From assembly GCA_900545345.1 (NCBI GenBank), contig UQYQ01000007.1:1-64000 (forward strand): DNA of 64,000 bases, given 5' to 3'. Shown here in pieces: positions 51,884 through 60,073 of this stretch; the first letter of the stretch is position 1, and the number at the start of each line of letters is the position of its first letter. Under the pieces are notes generated by a model. That model was not told where the DNA came from. It ran no database searches and saw only the letters and a program-made list of their open reading frames with translations. The DNA comes from an uncultured Ruminococcus sp. GTDB lineage: Bacteria > Bacillota > Clostridia > Oscillospirales > Ruminococcaceae. The position numbers and the translations under genes were made by a program.

Positions 51884-52918
51884 TTAAAAAATAATTCCTC
51901 CGCCTAGGATTTCATTGCCTTTATAAAGACAACCTCCCTGACCGGACGGAACTTTTTTCTGTGGGTTATTCATTATTAAAGTGCAAATTTTGTTTGGCTT
52001 TTCCAATTTGACCGTGCATTTAACCGGTTTAGCCGCAGAACGAAGCTTTGCTTCACATGACATTCCGTCTTTTATTGCACCGTCATAGATTTCATTTAGA
52101 TTTTTTAAATTTATTTCACTGACAAGTGAATTTTCAAATCCCAGATAGATTTTGTTTTGTTCAGGGTCAATTTCAGTTATAAAAACAGGTTGTCCAAGAG
52201 CAATACCAAGACCTTTTCTTTGTCCGACAGTGTAATGAATGATACCCTTATGCTCACCGCATACAGTTCCGTCAGGAGCAATAAACTGACCTTTTTCGGA
52301 TTTGCCGTAATGCCGTTCGATGTAATCGGCATAGTTTTTATCTTCAATGAAGCAGTTTTCCTGACTGTCAGGGGCGTCAGCACAGTTAAGTCCGATATCT
52401 TTTGCTATTTCTCTTATCATAGGTTTTTCGTATTCAAAAAGCGGAAGCATAAGTTTTGACAGAACATCTTGACTGAGCCCGAATAACATATAAGACTGGT
52501 CACGCTCTATACTGTTACCTTTAAAAAGATGATAAATGCCGTTTTCATCTTCAGTTATTTTTGCATAATGACCTGTCGCAATATAATCAAAACCGTTTTC
52601 GTCAGCAGTTTTTAAAAGATATTTGAATTTAATTTGCGGATTGCATTTTATACATGGAGAAGGAGTTCTTCCTGATTTATACTCATCTGCAAAGTAGTCT
52701 ATGATTGTTTTCTTAAACTCTTTTCTTAAATCAAGTTCATATAGTTTTATACCAAGAGCTGACGCTGCTTCTTTAGCGGCTTTAACGGTTGTTTCATGGC
52801 TGTCTGACATTCGCATTACTAATCCTGCAACATCGTATCCTTTATCTAAAAGCAGCTTTACACAAACGGACGAGTCAACTCCTCCGCTGAGTGCAACTAA
52901 AACCTTAGTGGCAGCCAT
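51884..52918 (-). CDS. mnmA: tRNA-specific 2-thiouridylase
   Basis: A 344-residue ATP-dependent enzyme thiolating U34 of glutamate, lysine and glutamine tRNAs. The PP-loop is LVALSGGVDSS; active cysteines are in PSPCIKCNPQIKFK and DSQENCFIE. The sulfur reaches it from the cysteine desulfurase of the same operon. Its start overlaps the iscU stop. A GTG at 52930 is an alternative start; the ATG at 52918 gives the usual N-terminus. Confidence 0.94.
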   Translation of the reverse strand: MAATKVLVALSGGVDSSVCVKLLLDKGYDVAGLVMRMSDSHETTVKAAKEAASALGIKLYELDLRKEFKKTIIDYFADEYKSGRTPSPCIKCNPQIKFKYLLKTADENGFDYIATGHYAKITEDENGIYHLFKGNSIERDQSYMLFGLSQDVLSKLMLPLFEYEKPMIREIAKDIGLNCADAPDSQENCFIEDKNYADYIERHYGKSEKGQFIAPDGTVCGEHKGIIHYTVGQRKGLGIALGQPVFITEIDPEQNKIYLGFENSLVSEINLKNLNEIYDGAIKDGMSCEAKLRSAAKPVKCTVKLEKPNKICTLIMNNPQKKVPSGQGGCLYKGNEILGGGIIF

Positions 52919-53336
52919 GGCAGTCTTCACATTCGCCGATATTTCCGACTATCGGAGCAGGGTCAACGCCTTGTCTTTTATAATAATCGGCAATTGCGGA
53001 TTTCATAGCCTGTTCAGCAAGTACAGAGCAGTGAAGCTTTGCCGGAGGAAGTCCTTCAAGAGCTTCTACAACAGCTTTGTTTGTGAGCTTTAAAGCATCT
53101 TCTATAGTTTTCCCTTTAATAAGTTCTGTTGCCATTGAAGATGTAGCAATTGCAGCACCGCAGCCGAATGTTTTAAATTTAACATCACTGATGATGCCGT
53201 TGTCGATTTTTATATACATCTTCATTATATCTCCGCATTTTGCGTTTCCTACTTCTCCGATTCCGTCAGCATCGGGAATTTCACCGACATTTCTCGGATT
53301 AGTAAAATGGTCCATAACCTTTTCTGAATAAATCAT
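52905..53336 (-). CDS. iscU: Iron-sulfur cluster assembly scaffold protein
   Basis: A 143-residue IscU/NifU-N family protein on which clusters are built. The three conserved cysteines are in GNAKCGDIM, FGCGAAIATSS and LHCSVLAEQAM. The C-terminus adds a CEDCHGCH motif that may bind metal. It follows iscS after the second interspersed repeat and overlaps mnmA, so sulfur moves from IscS to IscU or MnmA. Confidence 0.93.
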   Translation of the reverse strand: MIYSEKVMDHFTNPRNVGEIPDADGIGEVGNAKCGDIMKMYIKIDNGIISDVKFKTFGCGAAIATSSMATELIKGKTIEDALKLTNKAVVEALEGLPPAKLHCSVLAEQAMKSAIADYYKRQGVDPAPIVGNIGECEDCHGCH

Positions 53337-53396
53337 ATCTATATCTCTCTTTCTGTATAAAAATTTTTAATTGTAAATCATAAATTATTTTTTTAG

Positions 53397-53570
53397 GAAA
53401 ATCCCTCTCTTACATTGATTTTCCTCTTTCAAAACAGTACACCGGACTGTTTTGAAATTCACTTTTTCTGAACGCTTTCGTTAAAAAAAATTCGCTGGCT
53501 GCGGTCAGTGCCAATGGTTCTGCCCTTGACCTGCAAACCTTTTGAAGAAGGTTTGATCGAAAACTTTGAT
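53397..53570 (-). repeat. Long interspersed repeat, copy 2
   Basis: Related to 41132-41306 over its whole length and placed identically, two bases after a minus-strand stop (iscS). The stems are CAAACCTT with AAGGTTTG, CAAGGG with CCATTG (one mismatch), and AAAACAGT with ACTGTTTT. Compared with copy 1, G-C pairs have become A-T pairs on both sides of the first stem, which preserves pairing. Confidence 0.8.
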
Positions 53571-53572
53571 AA

Positions 53573-54772
53573 CTAAATTATATCTGTAATACCTTCGTTT
53601 TTGCAGATTCTTTCCCAAAGAGGTGACCAGCTGCGAAGTCTTTTTACGACTTCGGGAACTACATTGAGAATATAGTCCACATCTTCCTCTGTTGTTTCTT
53701 CACTGATAGACAGACGAAGTGAGCCGTGAGCTATTTCATGCGGAAGTCCTATAGAAAGCAGTACATGAGAAGGGTCAAGGCTTCCTGATGTGCATGCAGA
53801 ACCGCTTGAAGCACATATGCCCTCATTATCAAGCGAGAGCAGAAGACTTTCACCCTCAACACCTCTTATTGAAATGTTAACATTTGAGCAAAGACGCTTT
53901 TCTCTGTCACCGTTTAGTCTTGTTTCGTTTATTTTCAAAATACCGTCAATAAGCTTGTCACGAAGCTTTGATACTTTTTCCTGCTTTTCTTTTATGTTTT
54001 TAACAGCATCGGTAATAGCCTGTGCCAGTCCCATAATAGACGGAAGATTTTCTGTTCCTGCTCTTTTGCTCTTTTCCTGAGCGCCTCCGTGAATCAGGTT
54101 AGGAAGTGATAATCCTCCGCGAACATATAAAGCACCCACACCCTTTGGTGCATGAATTTTGTGACCTGAGAGAGAAAGCATATCAATGTTCATAGCTTTA
54201 ACATCAATTTCTACATTTCCGACGGCCTGAACGGCGTCTGTGTGGAAAGGAACTTTTTTATTCTTGCATATCTCACCGATTTCGGCAATCGGCTGAATAG
54301 TACCGATTTCATTATTAGCAAACATAATTGTTACTAAGCAGGTATCCTCACGGATTGCGTTTTTGATATCTTCAGGATTTATAAGTCCTTTTTCGTCAAC
54401 AGGAATGTAAGTGACCTCGTATCCCTGCTTTTCTAAAAATTCACAGGTGTGAAGTACAGCATGATGCTCAAAAACCGAAGTGATAATATGTTTTTTACCA
54501 TTTTTAGCACCGTTTAAAGCCGCGCCTTTTATTGCCCAGTTATCAGATTCGGAACCGCCCGATGTAAAGAATATCTCATGCTGTTTTGCACCGATTGCCT
54601 CGGCAACAGCTTCTCTTGCTTTTAAAAGAGCTTTTGCGGCGTTTTGCCCCAGCATATATATGCTCGAAGCATTTCCGTATTCCTCTGTAAAATAAGGCAT
54701 CATAGTTTCCAATACATTTTTTGAAACCTTAGTAGTTGCAGCATTATCACAATAAATGAATTTTTTATCCAA
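53573..54772 (-). CDS. iscS: Cysteine desulfurase
   Basis: A 399-residue PLP enzyme that removes sulfur from cysteine as an enzyme-bound persulfide. IYCDNAATTKV is the start motif; FTSGGSESDNWAIKG, HTDAVQAVG and LSGHKIHAPKGVGALY (PLP lysine) follow. The mobile loop CASSGSACTSGSLDPSHV carries the active cysteine. It heads iscS-iscU-mnmA. An inverted repeat lies between its promoter and start. Confidence 0.95.
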   Translation of the reverse strand: MDKKFIYCDNAATTKVSKNVLETMMPYFTEEYGNASSIYMLGQNAAKALLKAREAVAEAIGAKQHEIFFTSGGSESDNWAIKGAALNGAKNGKKHIITSVFEHHAVLHTCEFLEKQGYEVTYIPVDEKGLINPEDIKNAIREDTCLVTIMFANNEIGTIQPIAEIGEICKNKKVPFHTDAVQAVGNVEIDVKAMNIDMLSLSGHKIHAPKGVGALYVRGGLSLPNLIHGGAQEKSKRAGTENLPSIMGLAQAITDAVKNIKEKQEKVSKLRDKLIDGILKINETRLNGDREKRLCSNVNISIRGVEGESLLLSLDNEGICASSGSACTSGSLDPSHVLLSIGLPHEIAHGSLRLSISEETTEEDVDYILNVVPEVVKRLRSWSPLWERICKNEGITDII

Positions 54773-54832
54773 TTTATTTCAAGTCCTTTCAGCTTTTTAT
54801 AAGGGTATAATCCCATTATGAAATATATTTTG

Positions 54833-54853
54833 TATTCTATTCATATAGAAATA
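54833..54853. promoter_or_regulatory. Inverted repeat in the iscS leader, possible operator
   Basis: TATTCTAT (54833-54840) pairs with ATAGAAATA (54845-54853) with a one-base bulge. It lies just past the expected start of transcription and could bind an Rrf2/IscR-like repressor; this is inference. Confidence 0.35.
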
Positions 54854-54868
54854 CTATACTTTATCTAT

Positions 54869-54897
54869 ATTATAATCATTAATTAATGAACTTACAA
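54869..54897 (-). promoter_or_regulatory. Sigma-A promoter of iscS-iscU-mnmA
   Basis: Minus-strand TTGTAA, a 17-base spacer and TATAAT. The remainder of 54898-55072 shows no gene. Confidence 0.75.
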
Positions 54898-55072
54898 GTG
54901 CTGATATATTAATAATTTTTTAAAGTTAGCATAGAACAACCTTTTTAAGCGTATAATTACAACTTATATCTTTCTCATGAGAGGCAATAATTTAATATTT
55001 AATAGGCATATCACTATTAAATATTAATGCCGTTGTTCTGCTGTCCGCAATCAAATCATTATCAAAAGGCTT

Positions 55073-55507
55073 TTAAAACTTTTGCGATTCCATAACCGCG
55101 AGTTCGTCACAGCGTTCGTTTTCAGGGTGTCCGGCATGACCCTTAACCCATATGAATTCGACTTTGTGCTTGTCTAAAAGAGATAAAAGCTCTTCCCACA
55201 AATCAGAGTTCAGTGCTTTCTTTTTATCGGATTTTATCCAGTTGTTAGCTCGCCATTTTTCAGCCCAGCCTTTTTGTACAGCGTCTATCACATATTTGCT
55301 GTCACTGGTTATTATTACCTCACATGGCTCTTTTAATGCAGAAAGCCCTGCAATTACAGCAGAAAGCTCCATTCGGTTGTTGGTTGTCTGAGAATCTCCG
55401 CCGGAAAGTTCTTTTTCTATTCCTTTATATCTCATTACAACCCCGTACCCGCCGGGACCGGGATTTCCTGAGCATGCCCCGTCTGTAAAAATTTCAACTT
55501 TTTTCAT
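55073..55507 (-). CDS. rnhA: Ribonuclease HI
   Basis: A 144-residue nuclease that degrades RNA in RNA-DNA hybrids. The catalytic acidic residues are visible in FTDGACSGNPGPGGYG (Asp), NNRMELSAVIAGL (Glu), ITSDSKYVIDAV (Asp) and GHPENERCDELA (Asp), and VKGHAGH holds the catalytic His. The basic handle KGWAEKWRANNW is present. It has its own promoter. Confidence 0.96.
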   Translation of the reverse strand: MKKVEIFTDGACSGNPGPGGYGVVMRYKGIEKELSGGDSQTTNNRMELSAVIAGLSALKEPCEVIITSDSKYVIDAVQKGWAEKWRANNWIKSDKKKALNSDLWEELLSLLDKHKVEFIWVKGHAGHPENERCDELAVMESQKF

Positions 55508-55560
55508 AAAACCTCTTAAATTATATCAAATAGAATTTTCATATTTTTAATAACAAAAAC

Positions 55561-55589
55561 ATTATACTATATACAAATAAAAAGTTCAA
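55561..55589 (-). promoter_or_regulatory. Sigma-A promoter of rnhA
   Basis: Minus-strand TTGAAC, a 17-base spacer and TATAAT. Confidence 0.8.
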
Positions 55590-55655
55590 GCCAAAGGTCA
55601 TATGATGTATGGCAAAATGCACAAAAAAATATGGAAAAATATATTAATATATCAC

Positions 55656-55685
55656 TTGATTTTATTGCAAAAATAAGTATATAAT
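55656..55685 (+). promoter_or_regulatory. Sigma-A promoter of the substrate-binding lipoprotein
   Basis: TTGATT, an 18-base spacer and TATAAT. Confidence 0.65.
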
Positions 55686-55749
55686 ATCAATAGGTAAAAT
55701 CGTTTTTCAAAACAATTTAATACCAAACAAAAAATAAGGAGGAATAACA

Positions 55750-57153
55750 TTGAAAAAGACCAAAAGAATTGGCTCTGCTGTTCTGGCTCTTTTGATGGCA
55801 CTTTCTGTTACCGGCTGTACAAAAGACGGTGGAGAAGAAAGCTCACATGTTGATAAGGTTAAGGTTAATTCTACAGCGGCAGCTGAAGCAATTGCTAAGA
55901 TACCTGACGGTGCTCAAAAAGAGCTTATCTGGATGGGAACTTATGATCTCAATCCTATGGAGGGCAAAGACAAATCAGTGGCAATGAATTTATTTGAACA
56001 GAAGGGCGGTTCAATTAAATGGACCAAAGTCATTGACGCACAAAAATATGATAAATTAGCAACGGCTATTACATCAGGAAAGGATGTTCCTGATATATTC
56101 AAATATGAGTGGATTGCTTTCCCGTCACAAGTAGTTACAGGAATGTATCAGTCTATAGATGAGATAGTTGATTTTGACGCTGATATTTGGAAAGGTGTTA
56201 AAGATACGGCTAATCAATTTGAGCTGAAAGGCAAGCACTATGTTGCACCGATAAGCTTCAGCGTCGGAACATTAATGATGTACAATGAAGATGTAATTAA
56301 AAATGAGGGACTCGATGATCCTTATGAATTGTACAAAAACGGCGAATGGAATTGGGATAACTGGTACAATATAATGGCAGATTATAAGAAGAACGCAACA
56401 GGTGATAAGGAAAGATACGGTGTTGTAGGATGGTTTGCTCCTCAGCTTGTTCAGCAGACCGGCAAAACACTTGTCACATACGAAGACGGCGTATTTAAAA
56501 ATAATCTTAATGACCCTGATATAGAAAGAGCTGAAAACTTGCTTTATAATTTAGGTAAAGAAGGATTGGTAGACCTTAACTGGTATGGCTCTGCAAGAAG
56601 CTGTTTTGAAGCTGACCAGACACTTTTCTATAACATGGGTATTTGGGCTATGTCAGGCTCTGCCGGACCTACAGCTGACGATAACTGGAGAGTAGTTCCT
56701 ATTCCTAAAGATCCGCAGAATGATGAGAAAGTAATATCAGGTGATATGCTTGCTTATATGTGGGTTAAAGGTTCAACAGCTAAGGAAGCAGTTAAGTGCT
56801 GGTATGAATGTGAAAGAGTAGCAACATTTGATGAATCATATAAAGAAACTGCTACTCAGAAATTCCTGACAGACAATCCTGGATGGACTGCAGATATGTA
56901 TCAGGTTTACCTTGATGAAAGTTCAAGCGATCATAAAAACGTATTTGATTTCGGTTACGGTGTTTCAACAACACTTGCCGAAGATGATTCAGCAGCAGGT
57001 AAGCGTGCACCTATCGGAGCTTTGTATGAGGATATCTACAAGCCGGACGACAGCGGAGTTCAGAAAACTTGGACTGCATTGAAGAATTCTTATACAGGAA
57101 CAATTGATTCGGAGCTGAAAATAATAAATAAAAAGATAAAAGATTTTAAATAA
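55750..57153 (+). CDS. ABC-transporter extracellular substrate-binding lipoprotein, family 1
   Basis: A 467-residue solute-binding protein. The lipoprotein signal ends ALSVTGC (cysteine at about 23). The two-lobe fold is suggested by AITSGKDVPDIFKYEWIAFPS, SFSVGTLMMYNEDVI, and NGEWNWDNWYNIMADYKK, as in binding proteins for oligosaccharides. No permease or ATPase gene is adjacent, and a terminator follows, so it works with a transporter encoded elsewhere or serves as a stand-alone receptor. The start is TTG, with AAGGAGG seven bases ahead. Confidence 0.88.
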   Translation: MKKTKRIGSAVLALLMALSVTGCTKDGGEESSHVDKVKVNSTAAAEAIAKIPDGAQKELIWMGTYDLNPMEGKDKSVAMNLFEQKGGSIKWTKVIDAQKYDKLATAITSGKDVPDIFKYEWIAFPSQVVTGMYQSIDEIVDFDADIWKGVKDTANQFELKGKHYVAPISFSVGTLMMYNEDVIKNEGLDDPYELYKNGEWNWDNWYNIMADYKKNATGDKERYGVVGWFAPQLVQQTGKTLVTYEDGVFKNNLNDPDIERAENLLYNLGKEGLVDLNWYGSARSCFEADQTLFYNMGIWAMSGSAGPTADDNWRVVPIPKDPQNDEKVISGDMLAYMWVKGSTAKEAVKCWYECERVATFDESYKETATQKFLTDNPGWTADMYQVYLDESSSDHKNVFDFGYGVSTTLAEDDSAAGKRAPIGALYEDIYKPDDSGVQKTWTALKNSYTGTIDSELKIINKKIKDFK

Positions 57154-57170
57154 GTTTTTTATATTTTGTA

Positions 57171-57209
57171 AAAGAACAGCCTGTTTTTAATGGGCTGTTC
57201 TTTATTTTT
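57171..57209 (+). terminator. Terminator of the substrate-binding protein gene
   Basis: AAAGAACAGCC pairs with GGGCTGTTCTTT and is followed by a T-rich tail. Confidence 0.85.
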
Positions 57210-57219
57210 CGCAATAATT

Positions 57220-57254
57220 AAACCGCCTTGAAATTCATGGCGGTTTGTTTTTAT
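57220..57254. terminator. Terminator of the asparaginase gene
   Basis: AAACCGCC pairs with GGCGGTTT. T-rich sequence lies on the plus-strand side; the minus-strand flank is less T-rich. Confidence 0.6.
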
Positions 57255-57261
57255 AGTGAAC

Positions 57262-58161
57262 TTATACTAAACTGCAAAGTTCTTCGGCATAAGCTGTTTC
57301 TATAGTTTTTTTGTATACTGTTTTTACTCCGTGTTTCTGCAATTTTACAGTTGAGGCATATTGGTTTTCTATATCTGAATAGTTTACTGAAGCAAGGATT
57401 AAAGATGGCTGTTTTGATTCAGTTTCTCTGCATCTTTTTAAAAGCTTCAGAATTTCATTTTCATTTGTTGTGCCGCCATGATAAGAAGCAATGATTATTG
57501 AGGTCAAATCAGTTAAATCAATCACGGACAAATTCATTCCTACATAGCTGTTTAAAAGAAGAACTCCTTTTTTTAAGCCGTTAAAGTTCTTTAAATTTTT
57601 ATGCTCTGGCGGCAAAGAATCAGCCGAATAAAAATCATTCGATAAAATTCCCGATTGCATAATCTGAAATCCTCTGTGAATTCTCATTTTATTATCACTG
57701 TTTCTGTATGGTACAAATACTCCGTGTAAATGTCTACGAGAAATAATTTCGTTTACGGCACAAGCAAAATTATCATTTCCGTTTGCTGTTTTATCAGTCA
57801 GCACTTTGTCACTTGAAACTATATAAACAGGAGGCAAGTCCTTTTCGAAAACAGAAAGCATATTGGCAAAAAAGCCGAGAGTGTCTGTTCCGTGAGCGAT
57901 TATAATTCCGTCATATTCTGAGAAGTCATTTTCCTTTAAGCAGAATAAAATTTGTTCCCAGTCAGAAAGCTCCATGTTTTCAGAGAGTTTATTTAATATA
58001 GTTTCACAGCTAAACTTAATATTCAGATTAAGCTGATTGCAGTTTTTTTTGAATTCATTGAGCAAAAGCGGTTCATTATCCGATGAGCAGGGCAAAATCC
58101 CGTTTTCCGTGACTGATGAAGCAATTGTTCCGCCTGTAAGTATTAATTTTATGTTGGTCAT
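57262..58161 (-). CDS. ansA: L-asparaginase, type I-like
   Basis: A 299-residue amidohydrolase splitting asparagine to aspartate and ammonia. The first catalytic threonine is in LTGGTIASS and the second in IIAHGTDTLGFFA; the family motif YIVSSDKVLTDKTANG follows. No signal peptide is present, so it is cytoplasmic. The C-terminal domain is shorter and more divergent than in EcAI, leaving some doubt about substrate. Confidence 0.85.
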   Translation of the reverse strand: MTNIKLILTGGTIASSVTENGILPCSSDNEPLLLNEFKKNCNQLNLNIKFSCETILNKLSENMELSDWEQILFCLKENDFSEYDGIIIAHGTDTLGFFANMLSVFEKDLPPVYIVSSDKVLTDKTANGNDNFACAVNEIISRRHLHGVFVPYRNSDNKMRIHRGFQIMQSGILSNDFYSADSLPPEHKNLKNFNGLKKGVLLLNSYVGMNLSVIDLTDLTSIIIASYHGGTTNENEILKLLKRCRETESKQPSLILASVNYSDIENQYASTVKLQKHGVKTVYKKTIETAYAEELCSLV

Positions 58162-58514
58162 GGTATTTCTCCTTAATATTAAATTATGAGAATATTATGA
58201 TTGTGATTAAATAAGGGAAATCTCTTGTTATTTAGTATGGTGAAAATCAGTTTTAATATGTTTTATTTTTAATTAATGGAATGACTGAAGATATTATTGA
58301 CTGCCATTATGAAGGTTTGGAATGTTATTTCTTAAATTATATTTTATAATGTTTAATGATTAATGTCAAACAATATATAAGTATTAATATTAAAATATTG
58401 TGAACTTGTATTTTTGCCCTTTTCAAAGACCAAAATTTATGATATACTATATAATGTATTTTCTAAAAAAGGAATATACAAATTTAATGCATAAGCATTT
58501 TGGAGGAAATATTT
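58162..58514 (+). other. Intergenic region with a possible purA promoter
   Basis: AT-rich and without genes. TATACT (58443-58448) and TATAAT (58450-58455) are -10 candidates, but a good -35 is not seen at the right distance. TTGTGAACTTG at about 58399 is faintly like a PurR box, without a partner. Confidence 0.35.
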
Positions 58515-59789
58515 ATGGTAAATGCAATCGTTGGTGCTAACTGGGGCGATGAAGGTAAGGGTAAGATTACCGATATGTTAGCAAGAGAATCTGATATAGT
58601 TATCAGGTTTCAGGGCGGTGCAAATGCAGGACATACTATTGTTAATGATTATGGTAAGTTCGCACTACATACTTTGCCGTCGGGTGTTTTTTATGACCAT
58701 ACTACAAATATTATAGGAAACGGTGTTGCACTTAATATTCCTGTTCTTTTCAATGAAATCGAAGAGGTTGTAAGCAAGGGCGTTCCGAGACCTAAGATTT
58801 TAGTATCTGACAGGGCACAGATGGTTATGCCATATCATATTTTATTTGATGAATATGAAGAAGAAAGACTTGGAAAGGCCAGCTTCGGTTCAACAAAATC
58901 GGGTATAGCACCTTTCTATTCAGATAAGTATGCAAAGCTTGGATTTCAGGTTCAGGAGCTTTTTGACGAAGATGAGTTAAGAGCTCATTTGGAGAGAATC
59001 GCTCCGCAGAAGAATGCGTTGCTTGAAAACCTGTATCACAAGCCTGCACTTGATATTGACGAGCTTTTCAATACATTGATGGAATACAAAAAAATGGTTG
59101 AGCCTTATGTGTGTGATGTATCTCTATATCTCTCAGAGGCTATTAAAGAGGGCAAGAACATTCTTCTTGAGGGTCAGCTCGGCACATTGAAGGACCCAGA
59201 CCACGGTATTTATCCGATGGTTACATCAAGTTCAACATTAGCATCATACGGTGCTATCGGAGCAGGAATCCCGCCATATGAAATCAAGGGTGTCGTAACA
59301 GTATGCAAAGCATATTCTTCGGCAGTCGGTGCAGGTGCGTTTGTATCTGAGATTTTCGGTGAAGAGGCTGACGAATTAAGACGCCGCGGCGGCGACGGAG
59401 GAGAATACGGTGCAACAACAGGACGTCCTAGAAGAATGGGTTGGTTTGACTGTGTTGCTTCAAAATACGGCTGCCGTCTTCAGGGTACAACAGAGGTTGC
59501 GTTTACTGTTCTTGATGTATTGGGTTATCTTGATAAAATTCCTGTCTGTGTGGGATATGAAATCGACGGAGAAGTAACAACAGATTTCCCTGTGACAACT
59601 AAGCTTGAAAAGGCTAAGCCTGTTTATGAGGTTCTTGACGGCTGGAACTGCGATATCAGAGGTATTAAGAAATATGATGATTTGCCTGAAAATTGCAGAA
59701 AGTACATTGAGTTCTGTGAAAAACAAATAGGTTATCCGATTACAATGATTTCAAACGGACCTAAGAGAGATGACATTATTATAAGATAA
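58515..59789 (+). CDS. purA: Adenylosuccinate synthetase
   Basis: A 424-residue GTP-dependent enzyme joining aspartate to IMP on the way to AMP. VGANWGDEGKGKITDML is the GTP-binding start, with GGANAGHTIV and LPSGVFY after it; EGQLGTLKDPDHG, TGRPRRMGWFD and the C-terminal guanine-binding VCVGYEIDG segment are conserved. The ATG at 58515 follows GGAGG; an upstream in-frame TTG is not needed. Confidence 0.96.
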   Translation: MVNAIVGANWGDEGKGKITDMLARESDIVIRFQGGANAGHTIVNDYGKFALHTLPSGVFYDHTTNIIGNGVALNIPVLFNEIEEVVSKGVPRPKILVSDRAQMVMPYHILFDEYEEERLGKASFGSTKSGIAPFYSDKYAKLGFQVQELFDEDELRAHLERIAPQKNALLENLYHKPALDIDELFNTLMEYKKMVEPYVCDVSLYLSEAIKEGKNILLEGQLGTLKDPDHGIYPMVTSSSTLASYGAIGAGIPPYEIKGVVTVCKAYSSAVGAGAFVSEIFGEEADELRRRGGDGGEYGATTGRPRRMGWFDCVASKYGCRLQGTTEVAFTVLDVLGYLDKIPVCVGYEIDGEVTTDFPVTTKLEKAKPVYEVLDGWNCDIRGIKKYDDLPENCRKYIEFCEKQIGYPITMISNGPKRDDIIIR

Positions 59790-59807
59790 TTAAATGAAAT
59801 TATTTAA

Positions 59808-59843
59808 GGCTGACGCAGTTTAAAACTGTGTCAGACTTTTTGT
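59808..59843 (+). terminator. Terminator of purA
   Basis: CTGACGCAGTTT pairs with AACTGTGTCAG (one G-U or mismatch) and runs into TTTTTG. Confidence 0.8.
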
Positions 59844-59918
59844 ATACAATAAAATCCTGAGAAAAAAAGCTTTTTATTCCTAATTTGTTATGATATTTAA
59901 AATTGTTATGTTTATTCA

Positions 59919-59947
59919 TTGACAAATCGGTATCAATCATGTAGTAT
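59919..59947 (+). promoter_or_regulatory. Sigma-A promoter of the CotH-family gene
   Basis: TTGACA, a 17-base spacer and TAGTAT. The leader to 60073 is AT-rich with no clear structure. Confidence 0.6.
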
Positions 59948-60073
59948 AAGAATGACGGATTGTTTATTTTGCATAAATATTTGTTTTATTGTTAAAAAAT
60001 AAAGTTGTTTTTACATATAAAATAAATTGCAAAACAATTATTAATTTTATTAGGAATAAAAGGAGGAAGATTA

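Noticed and set aside
52905..52930. C-terminal CEDCHGCH of IscU as a novel fusion
   Set aside because: It may be a normal feature of Clostridia IscU tails. Not enough is visible to call it unusual.
58390..58410. PurR box before purA
   Set aside because: Only a partial half-site without the second inverted copy.
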